From: Volutella citrinella
Lineage: Eukaryota > Ascomycota > Sordariomycetes > Hypocreales > Nectriaceae
Assembly: GCA_034401135.1 (NCBI GenBank)
Contig: JAWZSP010000001.1
Coordinates: forward strand, 6,686,274-6,750,273
Length of the DNA: 64,000 nucleotides
Direction: 5' to 3'
Shown: positions 34,443 to 49,800 of the stretch, piece after piece
Layout: each line of letters opens with the position of its first letter
How positions within the stretch are numbered: the stretch's first letter is position 1
Program-made: the position numbers and the translations under genes
Notes under the pieces: generated by a model
What the model saw: only the letters and a program-made list of their open reading frames with translations
Databases searched by the model: none
Told to the model about the DNA's origin: nothing

Positions 34443-35139
34443 GGTGTATTGCTGGCAGCACGACCACAATCAGTAGGGTATTGGGCGTTCCTCGGACAAG
34501 ATTGGGTCGGGATACGATCATCGGGGTCGAGAAGGAAGAAAATATATATATAGGGGTGCTGCTATCTTATCTGCGTCCCTGTAGTCTCCATGTCAGGTGG
34601 TGTGATCCCCGCCGACAAGGGGCCACCAACGCTGTGCACGATGCCCGAGCCGGCCGATGACTGGCTGGCTCAATGCATACCGCATCCGGCTAGTACGCTT
34701 GTGCAAGGGTCGACCCTGCAGGCCAATCAGATGCGGCTGTCGCCGATGAGGGGGGCTTTCGATATGCCATTCTCAACACCTTCAGGGCACGTCACTACCC
34801 CATCGTAATTCCACCCCTTTGCGCCGTGGGATTAGTTTCGTCTTCCGGGGTGATGTGTCCATGCGAGATGGTCTGAAATTGAAGCTATGAGCTGATGGAC
34901 TGGTAGCGAGGTCCTCCGCCCGGGGCCACGGAAGCCACCGTTTGTAGGCGAACTTGGTCGCCGTCATTCACTATGTCGGATGCTTCCGCCATCCTATTCA
35001 CTAACCCACAGCTATGGGTTCCCGGCTGTCCCCATTGCGAATGCCTGCTTCTCCACCCCATGCCACTATTGCTCTGAAGCGGCCCCTTTTCCCAGATCGA
35101 CAGCAAGCAGCCGACTAGGGCGTTGTACACACCAGACTC
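34443..35139. other. Intergenic between septin promoter and regulator 3' end
   Basis: No gene seen. It contains the AT run at 34541-34552 that is probably part of the septin core promoter. Confidence 0.45.
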
Positions 35140-36880
35140 TCAAATACAGTCGAACCGAACTTCGTCGGGACCGCCTCCAAGTATATGGCTGTTTGTCCGG
35201 TATGCAAAGCGTGCCTGTACTTCACCATGCTGGGCCAGAACCCCTAGTTGGGCGCGCATCCAGTCTCTTTGGGCTTGGGGTACTGATGGGCAGCTGCAGG
35301 CGACGTGGAGAGGCCATACCAGTGAAAACCTCCCTGCATGCCGTGCATCGCTTGCCTTGAACCTGGGACAACCGGTGCCCTCCTCGTTGCTTTCCCGACT
35401 CATGTTGGGAAGCGTCATCTTTGATAGGTCGTGTTCCATAAGAAAGGGCACGCTGGCGCATATGTCGTTCACCAACCTCATACTTTCCTCCGTTTGCGCT
35501 TCCCAATTGAATTGATCGGGGTCAGTCAGCCACGACACTGCACGGATGATCACCGACTGGGTGAGGAGCCGTGACACGCGATAGAAGTTCCAAACGCGGC
35601 CGGTGTAGTGATCCGGGTATCGATGAACCTCATGAAGAGTGAAATTTGAGTGGTCTGCCTTGGAGACATTCATGGCGGCCGAGTAACGCCAGGTTTGGGG
35701 AATACTGCGTCTCCATTCCGAGATGTCACGATCCAAGACCTGGGCCCTGCGAAGCAAGTCCTCGACGTCGTTTTTGTCGGCGTCACGCCCTTGAGTTAAC
35801 AGGCGGTTGCTCCGGTGCTGGAGATCTGGTATCTTGGCTGCTCTTGAGATGAGGTCATCTTCTTGGCTCTCGAGCGAAGGAGCCATGTCTGCTACGGAGA
35901 ATATTTCGTCAATCGGCCTGCATTCTTGCATGTGGCCTGAGACCTGTCGGTGTCATGTGAGCATGATGCATGCAGGAGGGAGAAATGCACCCACGACACA
36001 TTTCCGGATGAACCCAAACATGCTGCTAGACAGGGATGATCGCACTTGGCTGGCGACACGAAACTTCAAGAGAGCCACGGCTCCGTCAACATGGGCTCCC
36101 CATGCCGGTGGTTTCTTCTGATCCCGGAGCATCGTCTGGGCAGTTAGCATGGTTTGAGAAGCAGGGTCAACAACTCACCTCGTAGCCACTCAGGAGAAGA
36201 ACGGCGTACAGCGTGTGATCGTTTCCTGCCTGCGCGGGATCTCGGATGGCGTGGCTGACGGATTGGAGAGCCTGGGCGTATAGTTTCCTCGAGAGCACAT
36301 CCGCTCCTTGCACAAGCTTCACAGAGGCAGCATAAGATATTGCCCCTGTTGCCAGGTGAAGAACAGAGCCGGGATCGCTCCTGCTGTAGAGGTTTGGCAG
36401 CTGTGAATGAAGGAAGCGCACGGGATCCTCGTTTGACAGGTCGTCCAAGGTGGTATGATAAAAGTGGCAGAGAGCCATGTCTTCCGATGGGGGCGAGAAC
36501 CGACCAAGGGGGATCACGTGGCTGTCGTGTTTCCAAGTTGAAGCCCCGGGAGGCAGGTCTGAGCCGCGCGTGCGCGCATGCCATTGACGGAACTTGGCCT
36601 GTGTTCGCGTGGTCTCGTCACGGAACATGAGGTCCCCTTGGTCTCGGTACCCACGACATGTCTTCTTTGTCCTCACGCAACGCGAGCAGGAGGGATGTGT
36701 CTCATCGCACTACTCAGTAGTCACCCGTCAGCCGCGACGAAGCTGACGCAGTCGTGTCCAGCATACCTTTTTGTGCAGTTTCCTAGACAGCGCGCATGAG
36801 AATCGATGCGAGGGGTTGGCCAGGCCCGGGGCTTACCTGCAATTCTCACACCCCCGACTTGGTTTCCCACAATACACCAT
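35140..36880 (-). CDS. Zn2Cys6 transcription factor with fungal-specific (DUF3468-like) domain
   Basis: Starts MVYCGKPSRGCENC at 36880, a common opening for this subfamily. Exon 1 is 36880-36837, followed by a 16-nt micro-exon (36782-36767, coding KLHKK with split codons) and exon 3 from 36709 (CDETHPSCSRCVRTKKTCRGYRD). Together they give the complete six-Cys cluster and the trailing GDLMFRDET typical of the group. Exon 3 runs to 36179; two more introns precede the last exon, which contains the rest of the regulatory domain (GRVWNFYRVSRLLTQ and WPLHVACSCP). Targets are unknown. It lies at the edge of the repeat desert and could control secondary-metabolite or catabolic genes elsewhere. Confidence 0.83.
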
Positions 36881-37544
36881 GGCAGTAGTGGAGTGTTGCC
36901 ACGACCAATGACTTGGCCGGCAGAAATAATGGAGGTGTAGTCGGAAAATATGGAGGAGTGGGGAGATTGCGTTTCAGTTGACCTTGAGCTAGGTGAGGCT
37001 AGTGGGTCCGCTGGGCCGCTCCTATTCGACCCGCCTGTCTTCACACTGGGAACAGGCTGCTTATTGGCACCTTGAGATCACTAATGCCCACGCCCACCCT
37101 TTTCATGTGAAGAGGGGTAATGTTTTTGAATGATGATACCTTGGATGGTAGAAAGCCCACGGCGAGTGGTAGGAGAAGTCCAAAGATGGTGATGTTCATG
37201 ATGCCCAGAAGGAACCAAAGAGTTTCGGCCTGATGATGGGAGAGGAAAAAGGAAGTAAAGGGCGCTCGAATCGAGCTAGGGCTCTCCGCACACCTGTTTA
37301 GCAGTCAACCCGCCTCCATGCTGGCTCCGGCGCGATATATAGCCAACACCCCGTCCCTGCTCGTGACGTACGTGGAAATCATGGAGCATTGATTCGAGAG
37401 GTAAGAGTGGCTGGCGCTGTTTTTCTGAAGAACATCAACAAAATTTACCTCTAAAAGCCTAAAAGGAGGTTGCCGTTTTTAGAAACGATGCTGGATATCC
37501 GACAATTGGCTCTGTCTTCCAAAGGGTTTAAAGCTCACACCCTA
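36881..37544. other. Regulator promoter and transition to AT-rich repeat DNA
   Basis: Base composition is normal up to about 37540, then falls abruptly. No gene recognised. Confidence 0.5.
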
Positions 37545-40500
37545 GGTATTATTTATAAGTAATTCTGCTAGAATTGTTTATATAAATAGAGGTTTAATAT
37601 CTATATATTTTTATAATATTACTTACTATTAAAATAAGTTACTAATTAACTTAAACTTTTTAAGTAAAGTTATTTAAGTTTAAGGTTTTATAAAATTAAA
37701 AAAAAAAAGATTAAGATTATATAAAAAAAAAGAGTTTTAATATTTATTATTTAATTATATTATATTTTATTAATATTATAAATTAATATTTAAATATTAT
37801 AAATATATAATAAATAAGTATATATAACTTAATAAAAAGTATTAAAAGCTTATTTATTATAAATATAATATTATATTATAATTAAATATTTTTAAAAAGC
37901 ATTTTTAATAAATATATTAATTAATAAATAATATATTAAAAAAGATTAATAATTATTATATTAATATAAAATTAACTAATTTATAAAATAATATATTTTT
38001 AATAAATAGTAATATAGTTATTAAACTATTTTTAATATTAAAAAATTATAGCTATATTATATATTAATATCTTATAATAATATAAAATAATATTATTTAT
38101 TATTAAAAAAAAGTATAATATAAATAAGTAAAAGTTTAATAAATAAAAGTTTAATTATAAATATAAATAAAAAGAAAGTATATATAATATTAAATAATTT
38201 AAAAATATAATAATAATAATAAAAAGGATATTAATATAATTATATTTAATAATATTAATATTAGTATTATAAAAGAAATAATTACTAATAGTTAAGCTTA
38301 GTTTAAAATAAAAGATATTATAAGGCTTTAAATAAGTAACTTAGAAAAGAATATTAATTATAATTTATTATAAATTAAAAAGTTAAGTTAAGTAAGACAC
38401 TTTAACTTTTATAACTTATTTAGTATTTATAAAATAGTTAAATAAGTAAAAATAAAAGTACTAATTAATAAAAAAGCTTAATTATAAAGCTGGTAGTAAT
38501 TTAAATTAAATTACTATTTAAAAGTTATAATATAAATTAATAAGTATTTTAAAATAGATATAAAAGTGGGTTTATAATATAAATAAGAGAGCTAAACTAT
38601 TAATATTAAACTATTATTTTATATTATAATTAATAAAAGTATTAAAAAAAGAAAAAGAAAAAAATATTTTAAAGTTAAAGTTAAAAAGGGAAAAAAAGTA
38701 AAAAGTTAATAAAAATTATTATTACTTTTTATTTATATTTATTTCCTTTATATATATATATATATAAAATAGTTTTAATATTATTATTATTATATTTAAT
38801 AAACTTACTTATTACTAAGTTAAAAAAAGAGTAATTTATATATAATAATAAGTATTAATTATTAATTTATATTTTTTATAATTATATAATTTTTAATTTT
38901 AAAAGTTATTTAAAAAACTATTATTTAAATATTAATTATTAAACTTATAATAATCTTATTTATTATTATAATAATTTATAATTATAAAAACTAATATAAA
39001 AGCAGCTTATTTAATATAATATATTTAACTTAACTTAAGTTATTAAAAATTTAATTATTTAATAAAACTTTACTTATACTTAGCTAAGCTATTAATATTT
39101 TATATTAAGTAAAAAGTATTTATAAGTCTATTTTAATAATTAATATAATATAAAAAGAGCTAAAATATAAATAGATTTTTAAATTAATATCTATTTATAA
39201 ACTTTTTTTAATAAATTAAAAAAAGTAATTTATTACTTTTATATATATAACTTTATTAAATATAATAATATTAATTTTATAATAATAAAAAAGCTCTTAA
39301 AACTTATTAATATAAAATAAAAATAAGTAATAATAATAAATAAAAAGGAAATAGGCTTAAATAATTAAATAATTATTATAAATATTATTTAAAAGTAGTT
39401 ATTATAATAAAAGAAATAAAAGAAAATATAAAGAATTATAAAAAAAAGTATTTTAAAATATAAAATAATAAACTAATTAAAAAAACTAATTAATTAGCTT
39501 ACTTTATTAAAAAAAACTTAATAAATATCTAAATTAATAATAAAATACTTAATTATAATAAGAATAAGTTATAATAAATAGCTATAATTTTAAAATATTT
39601 TTTTTTAATTATTATATTAATAAATTAAAAAGTATATTTTTAATAACTTACTTACTTTTAGCTAGCTTTTATTTTTATAATACTTATAATTAACTATTTA
39701 AATTATTATAAAAAAAAATTAATATAATATAATAATTAAGTAGGTTCTAATTATATAAACTTAATATAATATATTAAGAATTTATATTAATAAATTTAAT
39801 ATAATTATTATATACCCCAGCCCGGATCTTACTAAGCTATATATTATATAATAAATCTATAGTATACTTAGCTAGATTTAATATATAAAAAGACAGAATA
39901 GATATCGAACTTTATATATATATTATCTATCTCTTATTATTATACTTACTTTTAGATATAACTTATAATCTATTAAATTTAGTAAAACTAAGACTAGATC
40001 TAATATTTCCTCTACTTTTTTAAATTCTAATTACTTAACTATTAGATATAGCAGCCTAGCAGACTATAATAAGTAGTAGTAATTACTCTTTTTATTACTA
40101 TAACTGAGATCCTGATCTAAGTAATCTATTACTAATATTACTTATTAAGATCCTAAAGTAGAAAAGCCTAAAGTAAATACTATCCTTTTAAATAGGTAAG
40201 ATAGTATCTGGATTTAATAGAATCTATATTAAATTACCCTTTTAATCTACTAAGATTAAAAACTAAAAAATTCATAGTATAATTTAAAATTAAAATAGAG
40301 AATTGGATTAATAATTAAACCCTCTAAATTCTTTAAGAATTCCTTTTTTTTATAAAAGAATTCTCTGAATTCTAACTATTTTTAATAAAATAGTACTTTA
40401 TAAAGAATATAATTAATAGTATTTAATACTTATCTTACTATAAGAAGGATATAAATAGAATATTATAAAGATAAGAATAACTGCTTATAGTTACTACCTC

Positions 40501-41780
40501 TTATTATTAAGACCTAATTATTAATCTAGATCCTATTAAAATAGTATAGAAAATAGTTAGAAGGATATTTTAATAAATAAAAAAAAAGTAACTATTACCT
40601 CTTATTAAATTCCAGTTCTTATTTATTTTTAAAAAAAATAAGAATAAGTCTGACTTTAAAAAAACCAGAATTACTATCTAAGAACTAATAATTTCACTAA
40701 GTTAGTAAGTAAGAATAAACAATCTCAAAAGCTATAAAACTAGTATATCTTATAATAACTCTTACTTATACCTTACTAAATTTAGTAAAAGTGCAGCTTC
40801 TAGCTAAAGTATTAGAGCTTTTACTTTAGTAACTATTTTAACTACTACTTTACTTAATTAATCAGTTTTAGGTATAATAGTAATAAATTTAATAAGGGAT
40901 ACTAATAATTTAGATAGTATAATAAAAGTCTTAATAAGGTCCCTTAGATACTTAGAACCCTAATATATCTTATAATATACTTAAGATCTTAGAATACTAA
41001 TAAATTATAACTTAGTACTCTAGGATCTAAAATAGTTAATAAAAAATTAGTTTATATTACTTTTAGATAACTTCTAGCTCTAATTATTAAAAAGTATAAG
41101 GATCTAAGTTATATAAAATATAGTACTAATATACTTAAAATAGTAATATAACTCTAGTAATTTACTACTATTACTCTTATAAATATAACTAACTGGCTCT
41201 TATTAAGAATAAAGATTTAACTAATTATAAAAGGAATCCTACTAACTCTTAGTATAATAGCCAGGAATCTCTAACTAAATAAATCTAAAACTAATCTCAA
41301 TATAAGTATTATAATAACTAGCTAATCTGTACTAAAGATTGACTATAATAGTATTATAAAAAGTTGTATTTAATAAGATATAAGTCTAAGATATTGGATT
41401 CTTTAATCTTAATCCTGATACTACTAAAGTAAGTACTAGAGTTTATTATAATAATAAGTAATTAGTTTTTAGTAAAGTCGAATCCTAGATATAAATAGTT
41501 AAAACCTACTTATATTAAGTCGACCTAGAAGTAAGAACCTTTATTACCTATAAGTTATAGACCTTACTAAAAGGTAATATAATCTTATAGTAATAAAAAA
41601 AATTAGACTGCTAGGAAAAACTTATTATAATCGCTAACTATAAGATACTATTTTAAAATATATAAAAAGAATTCGGCCTGTAGATAGACTAAGTACTAAA
41701 AAAGTTAGAAAGCCTGCGTTTTAATAAAACAGATATTAAATTAAATAAATCCTTCTAGCTATTTACTACAGAAGTCTTCC
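37545..41780. repeat. Extremely AT-rich RIP-degraded repeat DNA, identity lost
   Basis: Almost all CpG and most CpA/TpG dinucleotides are gone and TA words dominate, the mark of heavy RIP. No element can be identified; 37545-39810 is the most extreme part and 39820-41780 slightly less so. No gene, RNA or CRISPR-like structure is visible. Confidence 0.8.
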
Positions 41781-41960
41781 TTATATATAGAAACCCAGGT
41801 CAGGGTTAGGCCGACTTTGGGAAATCAAGGGGTATACTTTTTTTAAAAAAACAGAAATTAAATTATTTAGTAATTTAAAACAATTTATTTTTTAATTTAT
41901 ACCTTTTTCCTTTTTTTTATATTTATTTTTGCTAATTAATTATAGAATTTTTAAAGATTA
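41781..41960 (+). repeat. Hairpin module, copy A (RIP-damaged)
   Basis: Matches copies B (50152) and C (53372) along about 175 bp, differing mainly by C/T and G/A changes. It contains the GGTCAGGGTTAGGCCGAC core. It sits immediately upstream of a degraded copy of the unknown large gene, as in the other two cases, so it appears to be the 5' part of that repeated unit. Confidence 0.8.
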
Positions 41961-42329
41961 TATAAAAGTTAATTTTAAATTAAGTATAGTCTTATATAGA
42001 TCCTAATTAAGTATAGCTAATTAATAATAAAATTAATTAGGTTTAGTATAAAAAGCTGCCCTAATTAATAATTTAATTAATTAATAAAAAGTGCTAATTA
42101 ATAATTAATATAATTAAGATAAGATAACTTATAACTTTAATTATATAAAAAGATATCTTTTATATTAAGATTAATTTTATATTATATTATTATAAAAAAC
42201 AAAGTGTTATAGCTACTTATAGCTAAATCTTATTAATAAAGAGTATAAAGCTTATAATCTTATACTTAATTATATATAAGTATAGTAATTCTAATAATAG
42301 TAATTAATATAAGCTAGTATAGTAATTAA

Positions 42330-43270
42330 TATATTAAGTTAGCTATATTATAATAGCTATACTTATTATCTACTTTACTTACTAACACTCTTATTTATTA
42401 CTAACTTATTTATTAGCCTATATATTAACCTAAATATCTTAATCTTTATACTAATTAAAGAGCTGCCTATACCTTAGTTTATAATAAAACTACTTTATAA
42501 TTAGTAAAATATACTATAATATAATCGACTTATCTAGAACCTAGTTAAGAATATAAAAGTAATCTAATTAATATAAAATAATAAGCAAGATTGCAACTGC
42601 CTTTTTAAGAACTTTTATATTTAACTTAAGATTATATCTTATAGTAATAATATAGTAAATATTATTATAATTAAAAGCTAGGTAAATATTAACTAGAATA
42701 ATACTTAAGATAAAGAGTTATAATTAATTATTAATATAGTAAACTAGCTATTTATCTTATTATTAAATATATTATACTTAAGTTAGTTAAGTATTATATT
42801 TTAATAAGTAAGGCTACTTAAGCTAATATAGCTATATAAATAAAAGTAATCAGTCCCAGGCTTTTAATAATAGTATAAGTATATTAAATAACCTAGTACT
42901 AAGCTAGAGCCTATAATTAGTGCTTTTAGCTTAAAAAATAGTATATTCAGGAGTGAGTATAAGTATATAAATACTTTAGCAGTCCTATTAGTAGACTAAA
43001 TAGCTGCCCTTATTATTAAGTTAGTAATTAAAATCCTATATATTTAATACCTAAATAAAGCCCTCTTAAAGCTTACTTATTATTATAGCTATTATAGCCT
43101 AGGATTATTATTAAAATAAAAAGATATTAAGTATATTTAGAATTATTAGCTTTATAATTAAACTAAGCGCAGCTAGGCTTAATATAATTATTAACTCTAA
43201 TATAACTAGCCTAAGTATAATAAAATAAAAAAGTAAAGTAATAGAAAAGCTAATATTAAAAGATCTTATT
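42330..43270 (+). pseudogene. Copy 1 of the unknown telomere-proximal gene, heavily RIP-mutated and truncated
   Basis: Can be aligned by eye with the degraded copy at 50494-53371 and with the intact ORFs from about 54000 to 54860, through many C-to-T and G-to-A changes and full of stops. Similarity ends at about 43270 (equivalent to about 54860 in the intact gene), where unrelated AT-rich DNA leading into the Gypsy element begins. It is more heavily mutated than copy 2, so probably older or through more RIP cycles. Confidence 0.75.
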
Positions 43271-43899
43271 ATACTTATTAGAACTTATATTAATATATAG
43301 TAACTTAATATATAAAGCAGGACATATAGGCTAAAATAACTAATTATTAATAAACTAATAAAATATAATTACAGTTATACTAAAAAAAGTTAAGTATAAT
43401 TATATACTAATTACTTATAACTAGTATATAATTATAAATAATTAAAATAAAGAACTAAGCAACTACTATATATAATAAAAAATTAGATAAACTATATAAA
43501 CTTATAAAGAGTGTATATTTAGTATAAGCAGCTTTTTAATTATTAATATAACTTAGTTACTTTAATTACTACTACTTAAATAACTTTTAATTATTACTAG
43601 ATATAATAGTAACTTATATTAATTACTACTTAATAATATTACCTTATCTACTTTACTAATATAAACTCTTAGTACTTTTAGTATAGGTTTATATAGTTAG
43701 GACTACTCTAATTATTATATATTAATAGCTCTTATTTAGATAGATACTTATATATTACTAAATAATATTCTTAATAATAGTACTTAAAGTTAATAAACTT
43801 ACTACTTTAAGCTTTTCTAAAAGCTTTATAAAAGTACTATTAACTAATATTAAGATAAAAACCCTAGTAAAGGACTCTAATACTAATACTAATATTAAA

Positions 43900-46800
43900 A
43901 ACCTTAAAAAAAAAATAGTTATTATAGTAAGAAAATCAAAGACCTGCGCTAGTATATAAATAAGTAGTATACTTATTAAAAAAACTAGAATAATACTATT
44001 ATAATATAACTCTAGATAATAATAAATAAAAATAGAACTCTTTATAAATAAATTAATAATTTTAAGTAAGTATAATAATAAAATACTATATACTAATAAA
44101 AAGGTATTAACTTTTTTAATAATTATTAACTAATAGCTAGTAGTATATATATTAAAGACTTAGAAAAAGTCTTTAAACTAATAGAGCTTAAGAAGTATAA
44201 AAAAAATATTAAAAACCTAAAAGAGTTTATTATATCTCTTTAAGACTACTTTATATACTACTTAACAACCTTTTAAAATAAAGAATTTAAGATTTATTAT
44301 ACTATATACTAACTAAAAGATAAAGCAGCTTGTAATTTTAAACTATATCTTAAAGACTTTACTAATAATATTATTAAAAACTAAAAGTAGGAAACTATTA
44401 TTATATTCTTTAACTTTAAAGTATTTAAATAATAACTAATTAATAAGTTTAAAGAAATAGATAAGCAGTATAATATACTTATTAAGCTCTATAAACTCTA
44501 TTAGATTAAAGCAGCTTTATTATATCTTACTAACTTCTAATTTATTATATTTAAACTTAATATAAGCGACTTTTTAAAAATTAATGAATTTTATAATAGA
44601 CTTAAGGATAAAGTTAAAAATAAGATCTTTAAGATCCTTAACTTTTTAAAAAACTTTAATAAGTATAAATAACTAGCTATAAGAATTAATAACTAACTTT
44701 ATAAATAATAATAAGAAAAGTAATAAGATAATATATAACTATACTTACTTAAAGTAAATAATATTAAATAGTACTATACTCTTAATATATTTTATAATAC
44801 TAAGGCAGGACTTATAAAACTTAGAGCTATTAAAGTAAATAAAAAAGATATTACTTACTATAATTATAAAAAGAAAGGACATTTTAAATAGGAATATAAA
44901 AGACTTAAAAAATAAGTCCACTTTATACTTATTTAAAAAAATACTTAATAACTCTAAGTTATAAAATAAAATATAGAAATCTATAATATAAAATAACCCT
45001 TATATAATATATAGTATAACCTATATAAAGTATATAACTAATATAGTTATAAAGTAAATAACTATAGCCTTAAGTATTAGTTAGTAAAAGTAATAAATAA
45101 TAATAATAACTTAACTAAATAAATTATTACTAAATAAAATAAAAAGATTACTAAAGTATATCTTAAATAATATATAAAAATAAAACCTAAATATAAAGAC
45201 TTACTATATATTATATATTAATATAAGGTCCACTATTTTACTACTAGATAGTATAAAGTATAGTAAGAAAGAATAATAAAAAAACTAAGTATTAATAATA
45301 AAAATAAAGGAGCTTAGCAGCCTATTTATAAAAAAGGAAAAATAAGCTATATAAACCTATTTAAGAAATAGTTTATAAAATAAGAAAAGTTTATTTATAA
45401 AATAAAAGAAAAAATAAAAGCAGATATTAAATAATAAAAAGAGGAATAATAAGTCTACCCTAGACTAGATATATATAAATTACGATAACTATAAGTAATA
45501 AAAGCTATATATAAGGCCTAGGAATAACTTTAGTTAGAAGAAAAAAAAAAAATAAAAGTTCCTAAGATAATACTAATTTAGAAAGATATAAAGAAATCAA
45601 GCTGATACTTATTTAATAATAAGTAATAATTAAATAAATTAAGAAAAACACTAAGGTCTAAGCCTTAATATAAGAGATTAAAATAGGAAATACTAACTTT
45701 AAGCTATTTAAGAAAAATATAGAATAAGTAATAGCTCTTAGACTAAACTTAAGACTAAAGAAAATTAACTATAATTATAACTTAAATAATAATATAGTAA
45801 GAAGACTCTATATAAAGATAATAACTAAAAATATAAAGGATTAGTCTAAGACTAGTTATAAATAAAAAACTATTAAATATAAAAAGAAAGTATATTATAA
45901 CTACTACTTTACTATTTATACTATTTAATAGCCTTACTATACTTAAATATAAAGATATCTTTTAAAAAGAAATAACTTATAACTTAAAGTAAGACACTTA
46001 GAATACCTCTTAATCCTATAAATTTAATATTTTAACTATTACTATAACTTATACCTAGCTAATAAATAGAAAGGAAAAAGCTTTTTATTTAAAGTATCCT
46101 ATAATAATAAGGCCTTAAGAATAATAAATACTTAATAAACTTACTATATAATAAAAAGGACTGATAATTAATATATTAAAATCAGGAAAGTACTAAAAAA
46201 AGGATACTTAGTTAAAAAGTATTAGAATTATTAAGACTCTCTCTATCTTAAATATTATAAAAAAAAGAAAGAAAAATTTAAGAAAATAAAAGTTATTAAG
46301 ATATTTTATAAGCTATTAAAAAATATAAGCTCTTAGAGATCGAGCTACTAATAGAGTATAGACTTATATATAGACTTAATAATATTAAAAGAAATAAATT
46401 ATAATAGTAATTAAAAGTAGTAATTAAGATTAAAAGATATATACTTAAGGTACTAATTAATAGTAGTATAAAAAAAAACTATCTATTAATAAATATAATT
46501 AACTAATTATAATTACTTTAAATAAAGAAAAAAGATAGCTATTTCTTATTTAAAAATAATAGTAATAAATTTACTTATAATTAAAAAAGAGTTATTAAAA
46601 AATCTAGATATTTTAAAATATTTATTAATAGATAAAATAAAGGAATAGATTATAATATTATAAGGATTAATAATAATATTATTCTTAGATATTAGTAATT
46701 ATATAAGTATAACCTACTTATTAACTAGTAGACTAGCTATATTAAGAACTAACTTAATATTAATAAAAACAAGCTCTTAATAATAATAAAGAGATCTTAT

Positions 46801-49800
46801 ATTTTAATTAGATATAAGTTACTTAGTAATAGTTTAAATATAATAAATACTTATACTACTTTAAAAAAGATAAAAATAGAATATATATAAAAATAAATAT
46901 ACAGGCTATAAAAAATAATTACTTAAATAAGAAAATAACTTAAGTAATTTAATAAAGACCTAAAAAAATAATAAAAAAATAAAGAAGCTATACTTAATAA
47001 GCTTGCTAATATCTTATAATAATACTAAAAGTATTAATAAGTATTTATAAAAGAACTAGAAATAGGACTGTTAGAATTAAAGTAATAAGACTATAAGATT
47101 ATACTTAAAAATAAAAAGATAATAAAGTTCTTTTTTATTTATAACTTTAACTAAACTAAGCTAAGAGTACTTAAAGAGTATTTTAAAAAGATATTTAAAA
47201 AAAGTTATATTTAAGTTTTAAATTTAAAAGCTAGATACCCTATTATATTTATACTTAAAAAGAATAATAAACTAAGACTAGTAATTAACTATTATTAACT
47301 TAATAAAGGCACTTTTAAAAATAGAACTCTGTTATTATTAATTATAGAAATAAAAGACTGCTTATAAAAAAAAAAGATCTTTATTATACTTAATCTTAAA
47401 AAAGCCTATAACCTTATTAAAGTTAAAAAAGAATATAAGTAGAAAACTGCTTTTAGAACTAAATTTAGATTATTTAAATACTTAGTTATACTATTTAAAC
47501 TTATAAATATATTAATAACTTTTTAAAAAATAATTAACTATATATTATAAGAGTACCTTAATATCTTTATTATCTACTACCTAAATAATATTCTGATCTT
47601 TTTAAATAATAAAAAAGAATATAAAGAATATATTTATAAAGTCTTATAAAAACTATAGGATACTAAATTACTAATAGAATTAAAAAAAAGCAAATTCTAT
47701 ATATAGAAAGTAGAATTCTTAAGATATATTATCTTATATAATAAGATTAAGATAGATCTAAAAAAGATAGTAATAGTTAAGGACTAGCTTAACTTAATAA
47801 AAGACTCTAAGGTTAAGAATATTTAATTTTTCTTAAGATTTACTAACTATTATTAAAAGTTTATTTAAGACTTTAGTAAGATAGTAGTACCCTTAACTAA
47901 CTTTATAAAAAAAAATAACTCTTTATTTAGGAAATAAAGTAATAAAAAGCTTTTAAAAAACTATAAGATACTATATTAGTAGAACTAGTACTTACTATAT
48001 TTAACTTAAAATAACTTATTAAATTAAAAACTAATACCTTAGATAGAGGTATAAGAGCTATAATAAATTAAAGAGATAATAATAAAAAACTATACTTAAT
48101 TATCTTTTACTTTTATAAACTTACTTTTATAAAGATAAATTATTTAATTTATAATAAAAAGTTCTTAGCTATTATTAATAGCTTTAAGAAATTCAGATAG
48201 TATTTTATAAAAAGTAAGCACTAAGTTAAGGTATATATTAACTATAAAAGAAAACTTTATAATAATATAAAAACTAAATAGTAGATAACTATATTATATA
48301 AAATACCTAGCTGAATTTAACTATATAATTATTTATTATAAAGACTTAGAGAATAAAAGAGCTAACACTATTAGTCAGAGACTGGATTTTATAAAAAGAA
48401 TACTTAAGATAGAGACCTAATTATTATACTTTACTTTAAAAAGGTATATAATTTAGTATATTATAGAAAAAATAATATAACTTTACTAAATAATACTTAT
48501 ATTAAAAAAAGAAAGGAATAAAGTATAATAAGTATATATACTTGAAATACAGAGTGCGCTTATTAAAAAAGTATATAAGTACTTCTTATATAGATATTAA
48601 GGTATTAAAAAGATAATAGAATAACTATAATAGAACTATACTTTCTTAAAGATAAAGTAAAAGGTTAAAAATATCTTTAAATAGTATAACTTATATAAAA
48701 AGACTAAGTTACTTAAGTATATACTTTATAAAAAACTATAACTACTATTAGTTAGTAAGTAATTATAATACTTAATTATAATAGACTTTATTATTAAACT
48801 ATTACTATTACTTAACTCTATTACTAGTATATACTTTAATAATATATATATAATAATAGACTAACTTATTAAATTTATATATTATATCCTTTATAAAAAA
48901 GATATAGACTTAAAGTAATTAGTATTTATATTTAATAAGAATATTATTATAGTATATAAACTATTAATAAAAGTTATTTTAAATAGAAGACTAGTATTTA
49001 TATTAAAATTTAACTAGAGCTTTATAAATATAATAAGACTTAATTATAAACTTATTATAACTTTTAAAGTATAAGTAGATAGATAAATAGAATAACTTAA
49101 TTAAGAGATAAAATAATATCTTAGATATTATATTAACTATATATAAAATAACTAAGTAGAATTATTACTAATAATATAATTATTATATAACTTATTATAT
49201 TATAGTAATATTAAAATAATACTTATTATAGCACTTTATAATTATAACCTAGATATATATAAAGAAGTATATAATAAATTATAAAATATTAAAGTAATAA
49301 TTAAATCTAACTAACTTAAAGTAATATATTAAAAAATAAGAACTAAACTTAAGTATATTTATAACTAAATAATAAAATACTATAATAAGAAAAGATTAAT
49401 AAGATTAACTTTTATAAAAAGAAATATAGTCTACCTATTTATAAAAAATTTTATAATAAAATAATAAAATAAAAAATTAGACTATAAGTTTATTAGACTT
49501 TTTAAAGTTAAAAAACAAATCTTAGAAAATAATTATAAACTCGACTTACTTAAGACTATCTATATATACCTAATTTTTTATATTTTATTACTAAAATCAG
49601 CTAAAGATATAATATAAGTTTAAATAATAATTAGTATTATAAAATTAGTACTAATAGCTAAAATACTCTTAGATATAAAATAGGTAGTAGAAAAAATTAT
49701 TAATTAAAAAAGGATAAATAGTATTATAAAATACTAAATTAAATAAAAAGACTAGCTAGAATCTAAAAATATATAGAAACTTTTAGAAAACCTTACTTAC

